Shown: positions 1 through 8,859 of the stretch, piece by piece
Position numbering within the stretch: the stretch's first letter is position 1
Layout: each line of letters begins with the position of its first letter
NCBI GenBank assembly: GCA_965223245.1
Contig: CBDCVY010000013.1
Coordinates: 1,550,001 to 1,614,000, forward strand
Reading direction: 5' to 3'
DNA length: 64,000 nucleotides
Source of the DNA: CBDCVY01 sp965223245
GTDB lineage: Bacteria; Nitrospinota; Nitrospinia; Nitrospinales; Nitrospinaceae
Position numbers and translations under genes: made by a program
Notes under the pieces: generated by a model
The model's database searches: none
Told to the model about the DNA's origin: nothing
What the model saw: only the letters and a program-made list of their open reading frames with translations

Positions 1-980
1 AAATTAAGTACTGTTTCCTTTTTCAAAGCATTTTCAGCAGCCACTTTCCCCTCTTCTTCTGAAAGTTCTGCAGAATGCTGGTGCCCTGTAACACTTCCAG
101 CCGCATAAATTCCTGGCGAAGATGTTTCCATTTTTTCGTTGACCCATATTTCATGATTTTTTCCCTGCTCAAGAGAGATCTTTTTTATGCCTATATATTC
201 ACAGTTCCCTATTCGTTCGCACTCAAAAATTGTCTTGTTTACTGAGAATTTAATGCCTCCATCAAGAGTAATATCAATTTCAGATTCCTTTTTCAGAATT
301 GAAATCAACTTTTTGTTCAATAAAGTCTTTATTTTTTGTTGTTTAAAAACACTCTCCAATATACTAATCAATTCCGGATCTTTATCAGCTATTAAACGAG
401 CATTCTCTTCAACCAAAAATACTTTTGACCCTAAAACATTAAACAAATGTGAGACTTCCACCCCAACTTTATTACCTCCGACCACCAAAAGGTGAGAAGG
501 AGTTTCTGTGAAATTTAAAAAAGTATCAGTGGATTGGATGTCCTTATCAAAAGGTATGGTAGCAATGGGTTTCGGAATGGATCCTGTGCAAATAATAATA
601 TTTTTCGCTTTTACCAATTCTTTTACTGAAGTTCCGTCGATTTGAATTTGGTTTTTGTTTATTATGGATCCGTGACCTTCAAACAAAGTGATACCCAAAT
701 TTGCAACTTCATTTTTCAAGGAAAGTGAAACATCATGTCCCATTTTTTTTCCCGACGCAAACAAGTCTGACAAAGGAGGTAATGGGGTTTCTGTCGAGGC
801 ATGATTCTTTACAAGGGACAACAAATACCTAATAAAAAATGTTCCCTGATTAAAACTATATCCACCTAATGGGCCTTCCTCTACAAGGCAAACTTTAGCT
901 CCTAATTCGGAAGCCCTTTTGACAGCGGACATTCCCGCGGTTCCACCCCCAATCACTGCAATATCAAATTCATGATCCAC
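1..980 (-). CDS. dihydrolipoamide dehydrogenase-like FAD/NAD(P) oxidoreductase, redox disulfide absent (partial)
   Basis: The gene reads right to left and leaves the window before its stop; 326 codons are visible. It starts at a GTG (978-980) with GAGGTG a few bases upstream. Residues 7-16 carry the FAD Rossmann motif (VIGGGTAG), a second nucleotide-binding glycine motif occurs mid-protein (VVGGNKVGVE), and the FAD-binding GIYAAGSVTG segment lies near residue 300. This is the layout of the class I pyridine nucleotide-disulfide reductases (Lpd, MerA, Gor). The hallmark CxxxxC pair that should follow the first motif (around residues 40-50) is missing: the segment reads GGYSFNQGTFFIR. A normal lipoamide or thiol reductase mechanism is therefore unlikely, and the substrate cannot be named. 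The C-terminal dimerisation domain is outside the window. Confidence 0.85.
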   Translation of the reverse strand, partial: MDHEFDIAVIGGGTAGMSAVKRASELGAKVCLVEEGPLGGYSFNQGTFFIRYLLSLVKNHASTETPLPPLSDLFASGKKMGHDVSLSLKNEVANLGITLFEGHGSIINKNQIQIDGTSVKELVKAKNIIICTGSIPKPIATIPFDKDIQSTDTFLNFTETPSHLLVVGGNKVGVEVSHLFNVLGSKVFLVEENARLIADKDPELISILESVFKQQKIKTLLNKKLISILKKESEIDITLDGGIKFSVNKTIFECERIGNCEYIGIKKISLEQGKNHEIWVNEKMETSSPGIYAAGSVTGHQHSAELSEEEGKVAAENALKKETVLN

Positions 981-1052
981 AAATCACCTCAAATAAAACA
1001 AATTTTCCAAAGAGGTCATTACATCACAATTTTCAGGAAATTAACAACATAC

Positions 1053-1406
1053 TTAGAAACTTAATGCGGCTACAACGACTAATAAAACCAAACCCACTGA
1101 GGATAAAATTGCATGAAGAGTGACATTCAGCTTACGACTAAGTGGAATTACTGAAAGGAAATAAATTAATACAGAGTAATCAAATACGGTAGGACTCACA
1201 TATTTGCTGGATGCATAAATGAATAGAGCAAATGTACCAATACAGGCAAAATATACATAACGATGTATTTTATAACGTCGTTTTCGAATATCGGCAGGGA
1301 GCATGCTGACTCCCACTAGAATATTTCCGATGACAATTACTATGGTGGCTAATATAGCCAAAAAGGCTGGATGGGAAAATAATTCGCCTAAAGTAGTTAC
1401 TTGCAT
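1053..1406 (-). CDS. small four-helix membrane protein, function unknown
   Basis: A 117-residue hydrophobic protein with four predicted membrane helices at about residues 14-36, 48-66, 73-89 and 95-115. A basic loop (RKRRYKIHR, 41-49) follows helix 1, so that loop is probably cytoplasmic. Histidines at 48 and 98 lie at helix ends, as in small haem- or quinone-associated membrane proteins such as the DUF420 family, but the resemblance is loose and I do not assign a family. It sits between the epimerase gene and the Lpd-like flavoprotein on the same strand, with about 70 bases to the latter, so co-transcription with it is plausible. Confidence 0.7.
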   Translation of the reverse strand: MQVTTLGELFSHPAFLAILATIVIVIGNILVGVSMLPADIRKRRYKIHRYVYFACIGTFALFIYASSKYVSPTVFDYSVLIYFLSVIPLSRKLNVTLHAILSSVGLVLLVVVAALSF

Positions 1407-1502
1407 GGGAGCATCAAAACCAAAAATAATAATTTTCGATTTTTATACCTCAACCCCCTATAGATTCCAAATTAATTTAAGCTTATGAATTTATAAAATG
1501 AT

Positions 1503-2630
1503 TCAAACTACCAGACCTTTTTTAAGAAGCAATTCATGGGCTTCATCGATTTTCGAGATCGCAGGCTTTCCCTCACCCCATTCAAACAAATCTTGAAGAC
1601 CTTTTTCTAAAGAGTATTTGGAAATAAAACCCAGTCCGGTTATTTTAGAAATGTCTGCAAAACAATCCCGAATGTCCCCGTTCCGGTATTTTTTAATCAC
1701 GTTTGGTTCAAACTCTTTTCCATAAAGCTTTATTAGAATTTTCGCTACATCCAAAATGGTTCGCCGATTACCAGTACCTATGTTATAAACGCCCGGTTTC
1801 GCATCTGGATGGTCTAGAAGAATCAGTTTAGCCTGGATCAAATCATGAATATGAATTAAATCTCGAATTTGTAAACCATCCTCATAAACAAGAGGCGGTT
1901 TATCATTTTTGATACTCGAGGAAAAAATGGCAGCAGCCCCAGTGTATGGGTTATTTAAACTCTGCCGAGGTCCATAGCAATTAAAGTACCTGCATGCTAT
2001 TGTTGGAATTTTATAAGCGTTCCCAATCAACAAAGAATATACTTCCTGATCTCTTTTGGTTTGGGCATATACAGAATGACAATGGGACTCTTTTTCTTCA
2101 TCTGTTGGAATGGCTGTAACATGGTTTTTACATTGAAGGCATTTCATATCCCACTCTCCAGAAGCCAATTGAGATTCTGGTCGTGGCTGAGGAGAAATTT
2201 CCCCATGTTCTGGACATAAATACCTCCCCTCTCCATATAAGCTCATGGAACTTGCTACCAGTACTTTTTCAACGCGATTTTTTTCGTTGACCAAGAGGTC
2301 CCAAAGAACCGCGGTTCCGTGAACATTGGTTTTAACATAGGGATCAATTGAGTACATTGATTGCCCTACACCAACTTCAGCAGCTTCATGAAAGACGACT
2401 TCAATTCCTTCCAAAGCTTTCTTTAAATTTGAACGATCACATATATCTCCAAAAATAAACTCAGCTTCAGGGTGTAAATACTGTGGTTTTGTAGCTTGCT
2501 TTCCGTGCACCTGAGGATTTAAATTGTCGTAAACCCTGACCTGGTTTCCCTTTTCAATAAGCGCATCCACTAAATGAGAGCCAATAAAGCCGGCTCCTCC
2601 GGTCACTAATATCTTCTTTGATTGGCTCAT
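1503..2630 (-). CDS. NAD-dependent sugar epimerase/dehydratase (dTDP-L-rhamnose 4-epimerase-like)
   Basis: A 375-residue extended short-chain dehydrogenase. The NAD-binding GGAGFIG motif is at residues 11-17, the catalytic serines are SSMS (127-130), and the Tyr-x-x-x-Lys pair is Y188/K192. It should interconvert a nucleotide-activated hexose for surface polysaccharide synthesis in the cytoplasm. Between the catalytic Ser and Tyr it has an insert of about 50 residues with C139-x2-H142 and C164-x2-C167, which could bind zinc. From memory, enzymes annotated dTDP-L-rhamnose 4-epimerase carry such an insert; a plain GalE does not. It lies downstream of tRNA-Leu with about 175 bases between, and no sugar-pathway genes sit beside it. 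Confidence 0.85.
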   Translation of the reverse strand: MSQSKKILVTGGAGFIGSHLVDALIEKGNQVRVYDNLNPQVHGKQATKPQYLHPEAEFIFGDICDRSNLKKALEGIEVVFHEAAEVGVGQSMYSIDPYVKTNVHGTAVLWDLLVNEKNRVEKVLVASSMSLYGEGRYLCPEHGEISPQPRPESQLASGEWDMKCLQCKNHVTAIPTDEEKESHCHSVYAQTKRDQEVYSLLIGNAYKIPTIACRYFNCYGPRQSLNNPYTGAAAIFSSSIKNDKPPLVYEDGLQIRDLIHIHDLIQAKLILLDHPDAKPGVYNIGTGNRRTILDVAKILIKLYGKEFEPNVIKKYRNGDIRDCFADISKITGLGFISKYSLEKGLQDLFEWGEGKPAISKIDEAHELLLKKGLVV

Positions 2631-2806
2631 TTTTTCTCCATAAATTATTTGTTTATCAATAATTTAACGAAAATTTGCAGTCGAACCTTTAGAGTGAGGT
2701 TTAAATAAATTCTGTTTTTTTATTTTTATAGTTTTTAAGGATTAACTTAGGGAATTTCAAGGCTTTAAGAATATATAGATTTAAAGAATAACTGCTCCAG
2801 GGTAAA

Positions 2807-2891
2807 TGGTGCCGATGGGGAGACTCGAACTCCCACGGATTGCTCCATACGCCCCTCAAGCGCACGTGTCTACCAATTCCACCACATCGGC
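2807..2891 (-). tRNA. tRNA-Leu (anticodon GAG)
   Basis: The complement strand folds as an 85-base cloverleaf with a long variable arm. The 7-bp acceptor stem is GCCGATG/CATCGGC, the anticodon loop is TTGAGGG with GAG at its centre, the T-arm is GGGAG-TTCGAGT-CTCCC, and the terminal CCA is encoded (2807-2809). The long variable arm plus GAG makes it leucine, reading CUU/CUC. It begins only 9 bases after the secG stop, so it is probably cut out of the secG transcript; secG followed by tRNA-Leu(GAG) is also the arrangement in E. coli. Confidence 0.97.
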
Positions 2892-2900
2892 AATTATTCT

Positions 2901-3251
2901 TTATTTAGAAGGCGTTTCTGTGGAGGAGTCTTCCTCCTTAGAAGAAGTTTTACCAGTATCAGAGGTTGCATCCGGAGAGACGGTTGTTTTTTCTTCTATC
3001 TCCGGAATCACAGAATCCTGACCAGATTCGACTGTAAAAATTGAAAGGCTTAATGAGGTAACCATAAAAATAATTGCTGCTGCACCGGTGAGTTTTGTTA
3101 ATAAATTACTTGCATTGCTGCCACCAAACATGGTTTGACTTCCTGAACCAAATACAGCACCCATTGACGCACCTTTACCAGTTTGCAATAACACAACGAG
3201 AATTAAAAATAAGGCCACGATAATATGAATTACGATTACAAAGGTTTGCAT
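2901..3251 (-). CDS. secG: preprotein translocase subunit SecG
   Basis: A 116-residue inner-membrane protein and accessory subunit of the SecYEG translocon. Two membrane helices (about residues 2-22 and 52-72) flank the conserved SecG loop: a QTGKGASMGAVFGSGSQTMFG-type stretch with a run of glycines and serines. The C-terminal 35 residues are a polar, Thr/Ser/Glu-rich tail, which varies freely in the family. A TTG codon just upstream is in frame, but GGAG lies seven bases before the ATG at 3251, so I start there. It follows tpiA by about 20 bases and is followed at once by tRNA-Leu. Confidence 0.95.
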   Translation of the reverse strand: MQTFVIVIHIIVALFLILVVLLQTGKGASMGAVFGSGSQTMFGGSNASNLLTKLTGAAAIIFMVTSLSLSIFTVESGQDSVIPEIEEKTTVSPDATSDTGKTSSKEEDSSTETPSK

Positions 3252-3270
3252 CAATAGACTCCAAAAACTG

Positions 3271-4023
3271 TTAAAAAGCGGATTTTATAATATCATAAAA
3301 AGACTCTGCGACCAAGCTGGCACCACCCACTAACAACCCATCAATGTCAGGTTGGGCCATCAAATCAGCACTGTTATTCGGTTTAACGCTCCCCCCATAA
3401 AGAATTCTAATCGAATCGCTAACCCCAATAATTTCATTTAGTTTTTTGCGTATAAATTCATGAGCCTCTTGAGCTTGTTCTGGGGTGGCATTTTTACCAG
3501 TACCGATAGCCCAAACAGGTTCATAGGCAATGATTAGATACTCTGGGCCTAAGCAAAAGTTATCATCCTCAAAAACCTTTTCGATTTGATTAGATAACAC
3601 TGACTGGGTTAAGCCTGCTTCCCGTTGTTCTTCCGTTTCCCCAATACAGAAAATGGTTTTTAAGTTCAGAGAGCAGGCAGCAGATATTTTTTTCCTTAGG
3701 GTCAAATCATCTTCTTTAAAAATATGACGCCGCTCGGAATGTCCTAGTATGACATATTCACATCCTATATCTTTTAACATTGCCCCCGACACTTCACCGG
3801 TAAAAGCCCCGCTCGATTCAAAGTGCATATTTTGAGCCGACAATTTAATAATAGAACCTTCAAGTAATTGAGAGGCCTCATGTAATGCAGTATAAGGAGG
3901 AGCCAACACAATATCTACTGGGGATGCTTCTTTTAAGTTAGATCGTAAGGATTGAATCAAAGCGCGGGTTTCAGAAAGAGTGCAATGCATTTTCCAGTTA
4001 CCGGCAACCATTGGTTTATTCAT
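3271..4023 (-). CDS. tpiA: triosephosphate isomerase
   Basis: A 250-residue TIM barrel, the usual length, interconverting dihydroxyacetone phosphate and glyceraldehyde-3-phosphate. Active-site residues are visible: N9 and K11 (AGNWKMH), H95 (ILGHSERR) and E168 (AYEPVWAIGTG). The phosphate-binding YGGSVKP segment is near the C-terminus. It starts 16 bases after gap ends and has no clear Shine-Dalgarno of its own, so it is probably translated from the gap mRNA. Phosphoglycerate kinase, often between these two genes, is not here. Confidence 0.98.
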   Translation of the reverse strand: MNKPMVAGNWKMHCTLSETRALIQSLRSNLKEASPVDIVLAPPYTALHEASQLLEGSIIKLSAQNMHFESSGAFTGEVSGAMLKDIGCEYVILGHSERRHIFKEDDLTLRKKISAACSLNLKTIFCIGETEEQREAGLTQSVLSNQIEKVFEDDNFCLGPEYLIIAYEPVWAIGTGKNATPEQAQEAHEFIRKKLNEIIGVSDSIRILYGGSVKPNNSADLMAQPDIDGLLVGGASLVAESFYDIIKSAF

Positions 4024-4039
4024 ACGGTATTGAGTTTTT

Positions 4040-5056
4040 TTAAATTCCTTTTTTTATAATGTATTTCAACAAATCTTTCGTCCGATTAGAATATCCCCAT
4101 TCATTATCATACCAGGCAAGTACTTTTACCATATTATTATCCATAACTTTTGTCGATGGACCATCCACAATTGAGGAATCTTGAGCTCCATTATAGTCTA
4201 CAGAAACAAGCGGTGTTTCTTCAAATCGTAAAATTCCCTTTAGTTCTTTTTGCGCCGCATTCTTCAAACAATGATTAACATCTTCTTCAGAGGTATTTTT
4301 TTCCACTTCCACGACTAAATCAATTAAAGAAACATTGGGGGTTGGAACTCGAATAGCCATTCCATCTAATTTTCCTTTTAAATCAGGTAGCACAAGAGAA
4401 ACGGCTTTAGCGGCCCCGGTGGTAGTGGGAATCATGGACAAGTTTGCCGCACGAGCCCGACGTAAATCCTTATGAGGCAAATCTAATATTTTTTGATCGT
4501 TTGTATAAGAATGTATAGTCGTCATTACCCCTTTTCGAATCCCAAAGTTATTATGGATAACCTTGGCTAAGGGAGCCAAACAATTAGTAGTACATGATGC
4601 GTTAGATACTATGTTGTGCTGGCCCGCTTCATATGATTCTTCATTTACTCCTAAAACAATGGTGGCATCAGGGTCCTTAGCAGGAGCTGAAATTATAACT
4701 TTTTTTGCACCTGCAGATAAATGTTTGGAGGCATCCTCTCTTTTAGTAAACAAACCAGTTGATTCAATGACAACATCGACATTTAACTCTTTCCAGGGCA
4801 AATCCTTTGGGTCTCGCACCGAGGTAATCTGAATGGGTTTTCCATTAATAATTAATTTATTATCCTGACTTTCGACATCGTGATTACTGACACCTTGGAC
4901 GGAATCATATTTATATAAATGTGCGAGCGTATTTGCGTCAGTAAGATCATTAATGGCAACTACATTTAAATTTTCGCAATCGGGGTCATTAAAAATACAT
5001 TTCAAAACATTGCGACCTATTCGCCCAAAACCATTAATCGCCACTCTGGTGGTCAT
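4040..5056 (-). CDS. gap: glyceraldehyde-3-phosphate dehydrogenase, type I
   Basis: A 338-residue cytosolic enzyme of glycolysis and gluconeogenesis that converts glyceraldehyde-3-phosphate to 1,3-bisphosphoglycerate. The NAD-binding GFGRIGR motif is at residues 9-15 and the catalytic cysteine is C155 in SNASCTTNCL. The HSYTNDQ and WYDNEWGYS signatures are also present. Residues 33-37 read VVAINDLTD, the usual NAD-type loop. AGGAGG stands eight bases before the ATG. A 125-base gap separates it from pdxJ upstream, so it may have its own promoter; tpiA follows closely. Confidence 0.98.
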   Translation of the reverse strand: MTTRVAINGFGRIGRNVLKCIFNDPDCENLNVVAINDLTDANTLAHLYKYDSVQGVSNHDVESQDNKLIINGKPIQITSVRDPKDLPWKELNVDVVIESTGLFTKREDASKHLSAGAKKVIISAPAKDPDATIVLGVNEESYEAGQHNIVSNASCTTNCLAPLAKVIHNNFGIRKGVMTTIHSYTNDQKILDLPHKDLRRARAANLSMIPTTTGAAKAVSLVLPDLKGKLDGMAIRVPTPNVSLIDLVVEVEKNTSEEDVNHCLKNAAQKELKGILRFEETPLVSVDYNGAQDSSIVDGPSTKVMDNNMVKVLAWYDNEWGYSNRTKDLLKYIIKKGI

Positions 5057-5181
5057 TTAGCCTCCTTACAAAAAATATTACTGATTTTTTTACCAAACGG
5101 TAGATTCATATTGTTAACTGTATTGAAAAATTAATCAATATAGTTTTAAAAACTCTTCGCAATAATTGTTCTTTGATTATC

Positions 5182-5919
5182 TTATTCCTTTCTTTGCTCC
5201 ACTCCCTTTTGAATAGCATCCTTCATATTTTTTATAGCTTGGTCCATTCCTGAATATATAGACCTTGCGACTAGGTTGTGGCCTATATTTAGTTCTTCTA
5301 TTTGAGGAATCGCCGCAATAGGTATCACATTTTCATTATTTAATCCATGACCGGCAAATACTCTCATTCCAAAGCTTTTTGCTTGCGCAGCGGCTTTAAT
5401 GATTTTTGCCAATTCTTTGTCGACCTCATGTTGCTCACTCAACTCAGTATATAAACCCGTGTTAATTTCAATACTCGGCACACCCAGTTCACGGGATGCC
5501 TGAATTTGATTTGGATTGGGATCCACAAAAAGACTAACTAAAATTCCATGTGATTCTAATTTATGTTTAACCGACTTAATGTTATGTATATTTGAACATA
5601 CATCTAAACCACCTTCCGTGGTAATTTCTTGTCTTTTTTCCGGAACCAATGAAACTTGATAAGGTTTCGTTTTAATTGCAATCTCCACCATTTCTTCCGT
5701 AGCAGCCATTTCAAGGTTGAGTTTTGTTTGAATGTTTTGTTTAATTCGATCTACATCATGATCTTGTATATGACGCCTGTCCTCTCTGAGATGTACCGTG
5801 ATGCCATCTGCCCCTGCTTTTTCGGCCAGCAAGGCAGCAATTAAGGGATCTGGTTCTGTAGTTTTACGAGCTTCTCGTAATGTTGCCACGTGGTCTACGT
5901 TAACAAATAACCGAATCAT
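5182..5919 (-). CDS. pdxJ: pyridoxine 5'-phosphate synthase
   Basis: A 245-residue TIM-barrel enzyme that condenses 1-deoxyxylulose-5-phosphate with 3-amino-2-oxopropyl phosphate to make pyridoxine phosphate, the last ring-forming step of DXP-dependent vitamin B6 synthesis. The N-terminus (LFVNVDHVATLREAR), the ADGITVHLREDRRHI stretch and the C-terminal LNIGHNLVARSI are family signatures. GAGAGGT precedes the ATG. The folP stop lies just upstream, so the two genes are one transcription unit. pdxJ often neighbours acpS, which is absent here. Confidence 0.97.
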   Translation of the reverse strand: MIRLFVNVDHVATLREARKTTEPDPLIAALLAEKAGADGITVHLREDRRHIQDHDVDRIKQNIQTKLNLEMAATEEMVEIAIKTKPYQVSLVPEKRQEITTEGGLDVCSNIHNIKSVKHKLESHGILVSLFVDPNPNQIQASRELGVPSIEINTGLYTELSEQHEVDKELAKIIKAAAQAKSFGMRVFAGHGLNNENVIPIAAIPQIEELNIGHNLVARSIYSGMDQAIKNMKDAIQKGVEQRKE

Positions 5920-5922
5920 ATT

Positions 5923-6753
5923 TTACCTCTCCCACGCAATTACTTCTTTAATCATTTTTATCATATGAACTGTCTCTTTTACATCGTGAACTCGAAGAAT
6001 TTTGGCCCCTTTTAAAATTCCTACCAATCCAGCAGCTAAAGATCCCACCAACCTTTTTTCTACCGGCACATTCAATATTTTCCCAATAAATGATTTACGA
6101 GAAACCCCCAGAAGCAACGGCTTTTTCAAATCCTCAAATTGCTCAAGGTTAGAAATCAATTCCAAATTATTTTCTGCGGTTTTACCAAACCCAATTCCCG
6201 GATCGATAATAATTTTATCAGGGTTGATTCCCATTGATTCCGCAAATGAAATTTTTTGCTGAAGAAATTTCTTTATTTCAATAATACAATCTTTGTAATT
6301 TACATTTTCCTGCATATCAGTTGGATTTCCCCGCATATGCATTATTATTATTCCTGCTTTATATTTAGAAATAAGGGATGCCATTTGAGGATCCCGCAAA
6401 CCTGTAATATCATTTATCCATGTGGCACCATGGCTCAAAGCTAATTCAGCAACTTCCGCTTTATAAGTATCCACTGAAAAAGGAATGGATAAAGCAGATT
6501 TAAATTTCTTTAAAAAAGGTTCTAGAGTTTTTATTTCCTTTTCTACCGAAATTGGTAAAGATCCAGGGCGAGTGGATTCAGCTCCGAGATCTATAAAATC
6601 CGCCCCATCCTCGACCATTTGTTTGGCAGTCACTAAAGCTTTTTCTGGATTAGAATAGCTACTTTCTGAATAAAATGAATCTTCCGAAAGATTAATAATC
6701 CCCATTACTTTCGGAAGCTCATTAAAAAGGTTTTTTAGATTTCTCTGGAACAA
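5923..6753 (-). CDS. folP: dihydropteroate synthase
   Basis: A 276-residue folate-pathway enzyme joining p-aminobenzoate to the pterin pyrophosphate. The first signature is the variant MGIINLSEDSFY, where most enzymes read MGILNVTPDSF. The second is DFIDLGAESTRPGS, then FSVDTYK, NDITG and IDPGIGFGK follow in order; the residues needed for pterin binding appear kept. The frame opens at a TTG (6751-6753) with AGGA seven bases upstream and has no better ATG before the conserved region. It lies downstream of an intrinsic terminator after ftsH, so ftsH transcription probably reaches it only in part. Confidence 0.95.
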   Translation of the reverse strand: MFQRNLKNLFNELPKVMGIINLSEDSFYSESSYSNPEKALVTAKQMVEDGADFIDLGAESTRPGSLPISVEKEIKTLEPFLKKFKSALSIPFSVDTYKAEVAELALSHGATWINDITGLRDPQMASLISKYKAGIIIMHMRGNPTDMQENVNYKDCIIEIKKFLQQKISFAESMGINPDKIIIDPGIGFGKTAENNLELISNLEQFEDLKKPLLLGVSRKSFIGKILNVPVEKRLVGSLAAGLVGILKGAKILRVHDVKETVHMIKMIKEVIAWER

Positions 6754-6766
6754 AGGAAATTCCTAA

Positions 6767-6808
6767 TAAAAAAGAAAAGCTCCGTCTCGGGAAGACCCGA
6801 AACGGAGC
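6767..6808 (-). terminator. intrinsic terminator after ftsH
   Basis: A GC-rich hairpin pairs GCTCCGT (6779-6785) with ACGGAGC (6802-6808) and TCGGG (6787-6791) with CCCGA (6796-6800). Read on the minus strand, a T-rich run (TTTTCTTTTTT, 6767-6778) follows directly. It sits between the end of ftsH and the start of folP. Confidence 0.9.
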
Positions 6809-6834
6809 CATAGCAACAATTATTTATTTGTTTG

Positions 6835-8763
6835 TCAGGCAGGCGTTGGATCCGGCATTCCACCGATTAAACCATCTGAATCACCCACCGCATCCGGCTT
6901 TTTCTTTTCTTTTTGGTGGGCTAAAGTGGCATCATCAACAGGACTTGCACTTCCTCCATCTGAATCCTCAGGTGGTTTGCCATCAATAATCTCTTTAATT
7001 TCTTTTAAATCTAAAGTTTCATGCTCTAACAAAGCTTGAGCTAATTTTTCTAATGTCTCTAGATTTTCTGTTAAGAGTTCATGCGCTTTATTATAGCCAC
7101 CCATGACTAAAGATTTAACTTCCAGATCGATCAATTTTGCAGTTTCATCACTAAAGTTCTTTTGAGCCGAAAAATCTTTTCCAAGGAAGACCTGTTCCTC
7201 CTTAGTTCCATAGGTTAAGGGACCCATTTTTTCACTCATTCCCCACTCACAGACCATTTTTCGAGCCGTTTCAGTAGCAACCTCAATATCATTACCCGCG
7301 CCTGTCGTTATTTGACCCAAACAAATTTCTTCAGCAACCCGGCCACCCATCATAATTGCCAGTCGGTTGATGAGATAATCCTTCGGATATGTATGCTTCT
7401 CATCCTCTGGAAGTTGCATTGTTACTCCCAAGGCTCTCCCTCGAGGAATAATAGTAACTTTATGCAATGGATCCGTTTCAGGCAATAAATAGGCTACCAA
7501 CGCATGACCTGCTTCGTGATAGGCCGTATTTTTCTTCTCTTTTTCGGTAATAACCATACTCCGACGCTCTACACCCATCATGACTTTATCTTTAGCATCT
7601 TCAAAGTCTTCCATGTTAACGGTTCGTCTTTCCTTACGTGCAGCCAAAAGAGCCGCTTCATTTACCAAGTTTGCTAAATCTGCCCCTGTGAAACCCGGAG
7701 TTCCTCGTGCAATAATTTTTAAATCAACATCATCTTCAAGCGGAACTCGTGAGGTATGAACTTTAAGAATTCCTTCACGTCCTTTTATATCCGGGCGTCC
7801 AACCACAACCTGACGATCAAATCGACCTGGCCTTAATAAAGCAGGATCCAAAACATCGGGACGATTAGTAGCGGCAATTAAAATAACACCTTCATTATTT
7901 TCAAATCCATCCATTTCAACTAAAAGTTGGTTTAAAGTTTGCTCACGCTCATCATGGCCACCCCCTAAACCTGCACCACGGTGCCTTCCTACAGCATCAA
8001 TTTCATCAATGAAGATAATACAAGGACTATTCTTTTTACCCTGCTCAAACAAATCTCGAACTCGGGATGCACCGACTCCAACAAACATTTCGACAAAGTC
8101 CGATCCGCTAATACTAAAGAAAGGAACGTTGGCTTCACCTGCAATGGCTTTTGCCAAAAGAGTTTTTCCGGTACCGGGAGGACCCACTAAAAGAACCCCT
8201 TTGGGAATTTTACCGCCGAGCTTACTAAATTTTTGCGGTTCCTTTAAAAATTCGATAATTTCTTGTAGTTCTTCTTTTGCTTCGTCACAGCCTGCAACAT
8301 CTTTAAATGTCACTTTATTGGATTTTTCACCCATAAGGCGGGCCTTACTTTTCCCAAAAGAGAGAGCTTTTCCTCCACCAGCCTGCATTTGGCGCATAAA
8401 AAATATCCAAATTCCAAGCAATAAAAGCATAGGAAACCAAGATATTAATATATTCATGTACCAACTGGTTTGCTCAGGAGGCACTACTTCCATCCGAACC
8501 CCTTTTTCCCGAAGCAATTTTATTAATTCAGGGTCTTTACCGGGAGCATAGGTTTGAAATGACCGACCATCTGTATAAGTTCCATTAATCGTGTCACCTT
8601 GCATTACTACTTTGCTGATTTCACCACGCTCCAATTGGTTCATGAAGTCACTAAAAACCACTTCAGATTGGCCTATTTGCGGTTGATTGAATATGTTGAA
8701 TAGAGCAATTAAAATTAGCCCTATGACCAACCATAAAGCCAAGTTTTTATAAAATTGATTCAA
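6835..8763 (-). CDS. ftsH: ATP-dependent zinc metalloprotease FtsH
   Basis: A 642-residue membrane-anchored AAA+ protease that degrades misfolded or regulated membrane and soluble proteins. Two membrane helices (about 8-25 and 104-122) bracket a small periplasmic domain. Walker A is GPPGTGKT (194-201), Walker B is IIFIDEID (249-256), the second region of homology includes the arginine finger segment RPGRFDRQ, and the zinc site is HEAGH (416-420). The C-terminus is a polar Gly/Pro/Asp-rich tail. The start is a TTG at 8761-8763 with AAGGAG upstream; no in-frame ATG fits better. Confidence 0.98.
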   Translation of the reverse strand: MNQFYKNLALWLVIGLILIALFNIFNQPQIGQSEVVFSDFMNQLERGEISKVVMQGDTINGTYTDGRSFQTYAPGKDPELIKLLREKGVRMEVVPPEQTSWYMNILISWFPMLLLLGIWIFFMRQMQAGGGKALSFGKSKARLMGEKSNKVTFKDVAGCDEAKEELQEIIEFLKEPQKFSKLGGKIPKGVLLVGPPGTGKTLLAKAIAGEANVPFFSISGSDFVEMFVGVGASRVRDLFEQGKKNSPCIIFIDEIDAVGRHRGAGLGGGHDEREQTLNQLLVEMDGFENNEGVILIAATNRPDVLDPALLRPGRFDRQVVVGRPDIKGREGILKVHTSRVPLEDDVDLKIIARGTPGFTGADLANLVNEAALLAARKERRTVNMEDFEDAKDKVMMGVERRSMVITEKEKKNTAYHEAGHALVAYLLPETDPLHKVTIIPRGRALGVTMQLPEDEKHTYPKDYLINRLAIMMGGRVAEEICLGQITTGAGNDIEVATETARKMVCEWGMSEKMGPLTYGTKEEQVFLGKDFSAQKNFSDETAKLIDLEVKSLVMGGYNKAHELLTENLETLEKLAQALLEHETLDLKEIKEIIDGKPPEDSDGGSASPVDDATLAHQKEKKKPDAVGDSDGLIGGMPDPTPA

Positions 8764-8859
8764 AATAGTCTCCTTATTCGAAAAGCTGACCTTTGTAGCT
8801 TTATATTACCATAGTTCGTTTACCAAATGCCGGTTTCTTTTTGTCACAAAAACTTCACA

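Noticed and set aside
187..495. Plus-strand frame near the left edge
   Set aside because: Shadow of the Lpd-like flavoprotein, which has clear motifs on the minus strand.
2806..3021. Plus-strand frame over tRNA-Leu and the secG end
   Set aside because: Covers the tRNA and reads secG backwards; secG and the tRNA explain the sequence.
8009..8551. 180-codon plus-strand frame opposite ftsH
   Set aside because: It is the antisense shadow of the well-conserved FtsH ATPase region and has no features of its own.
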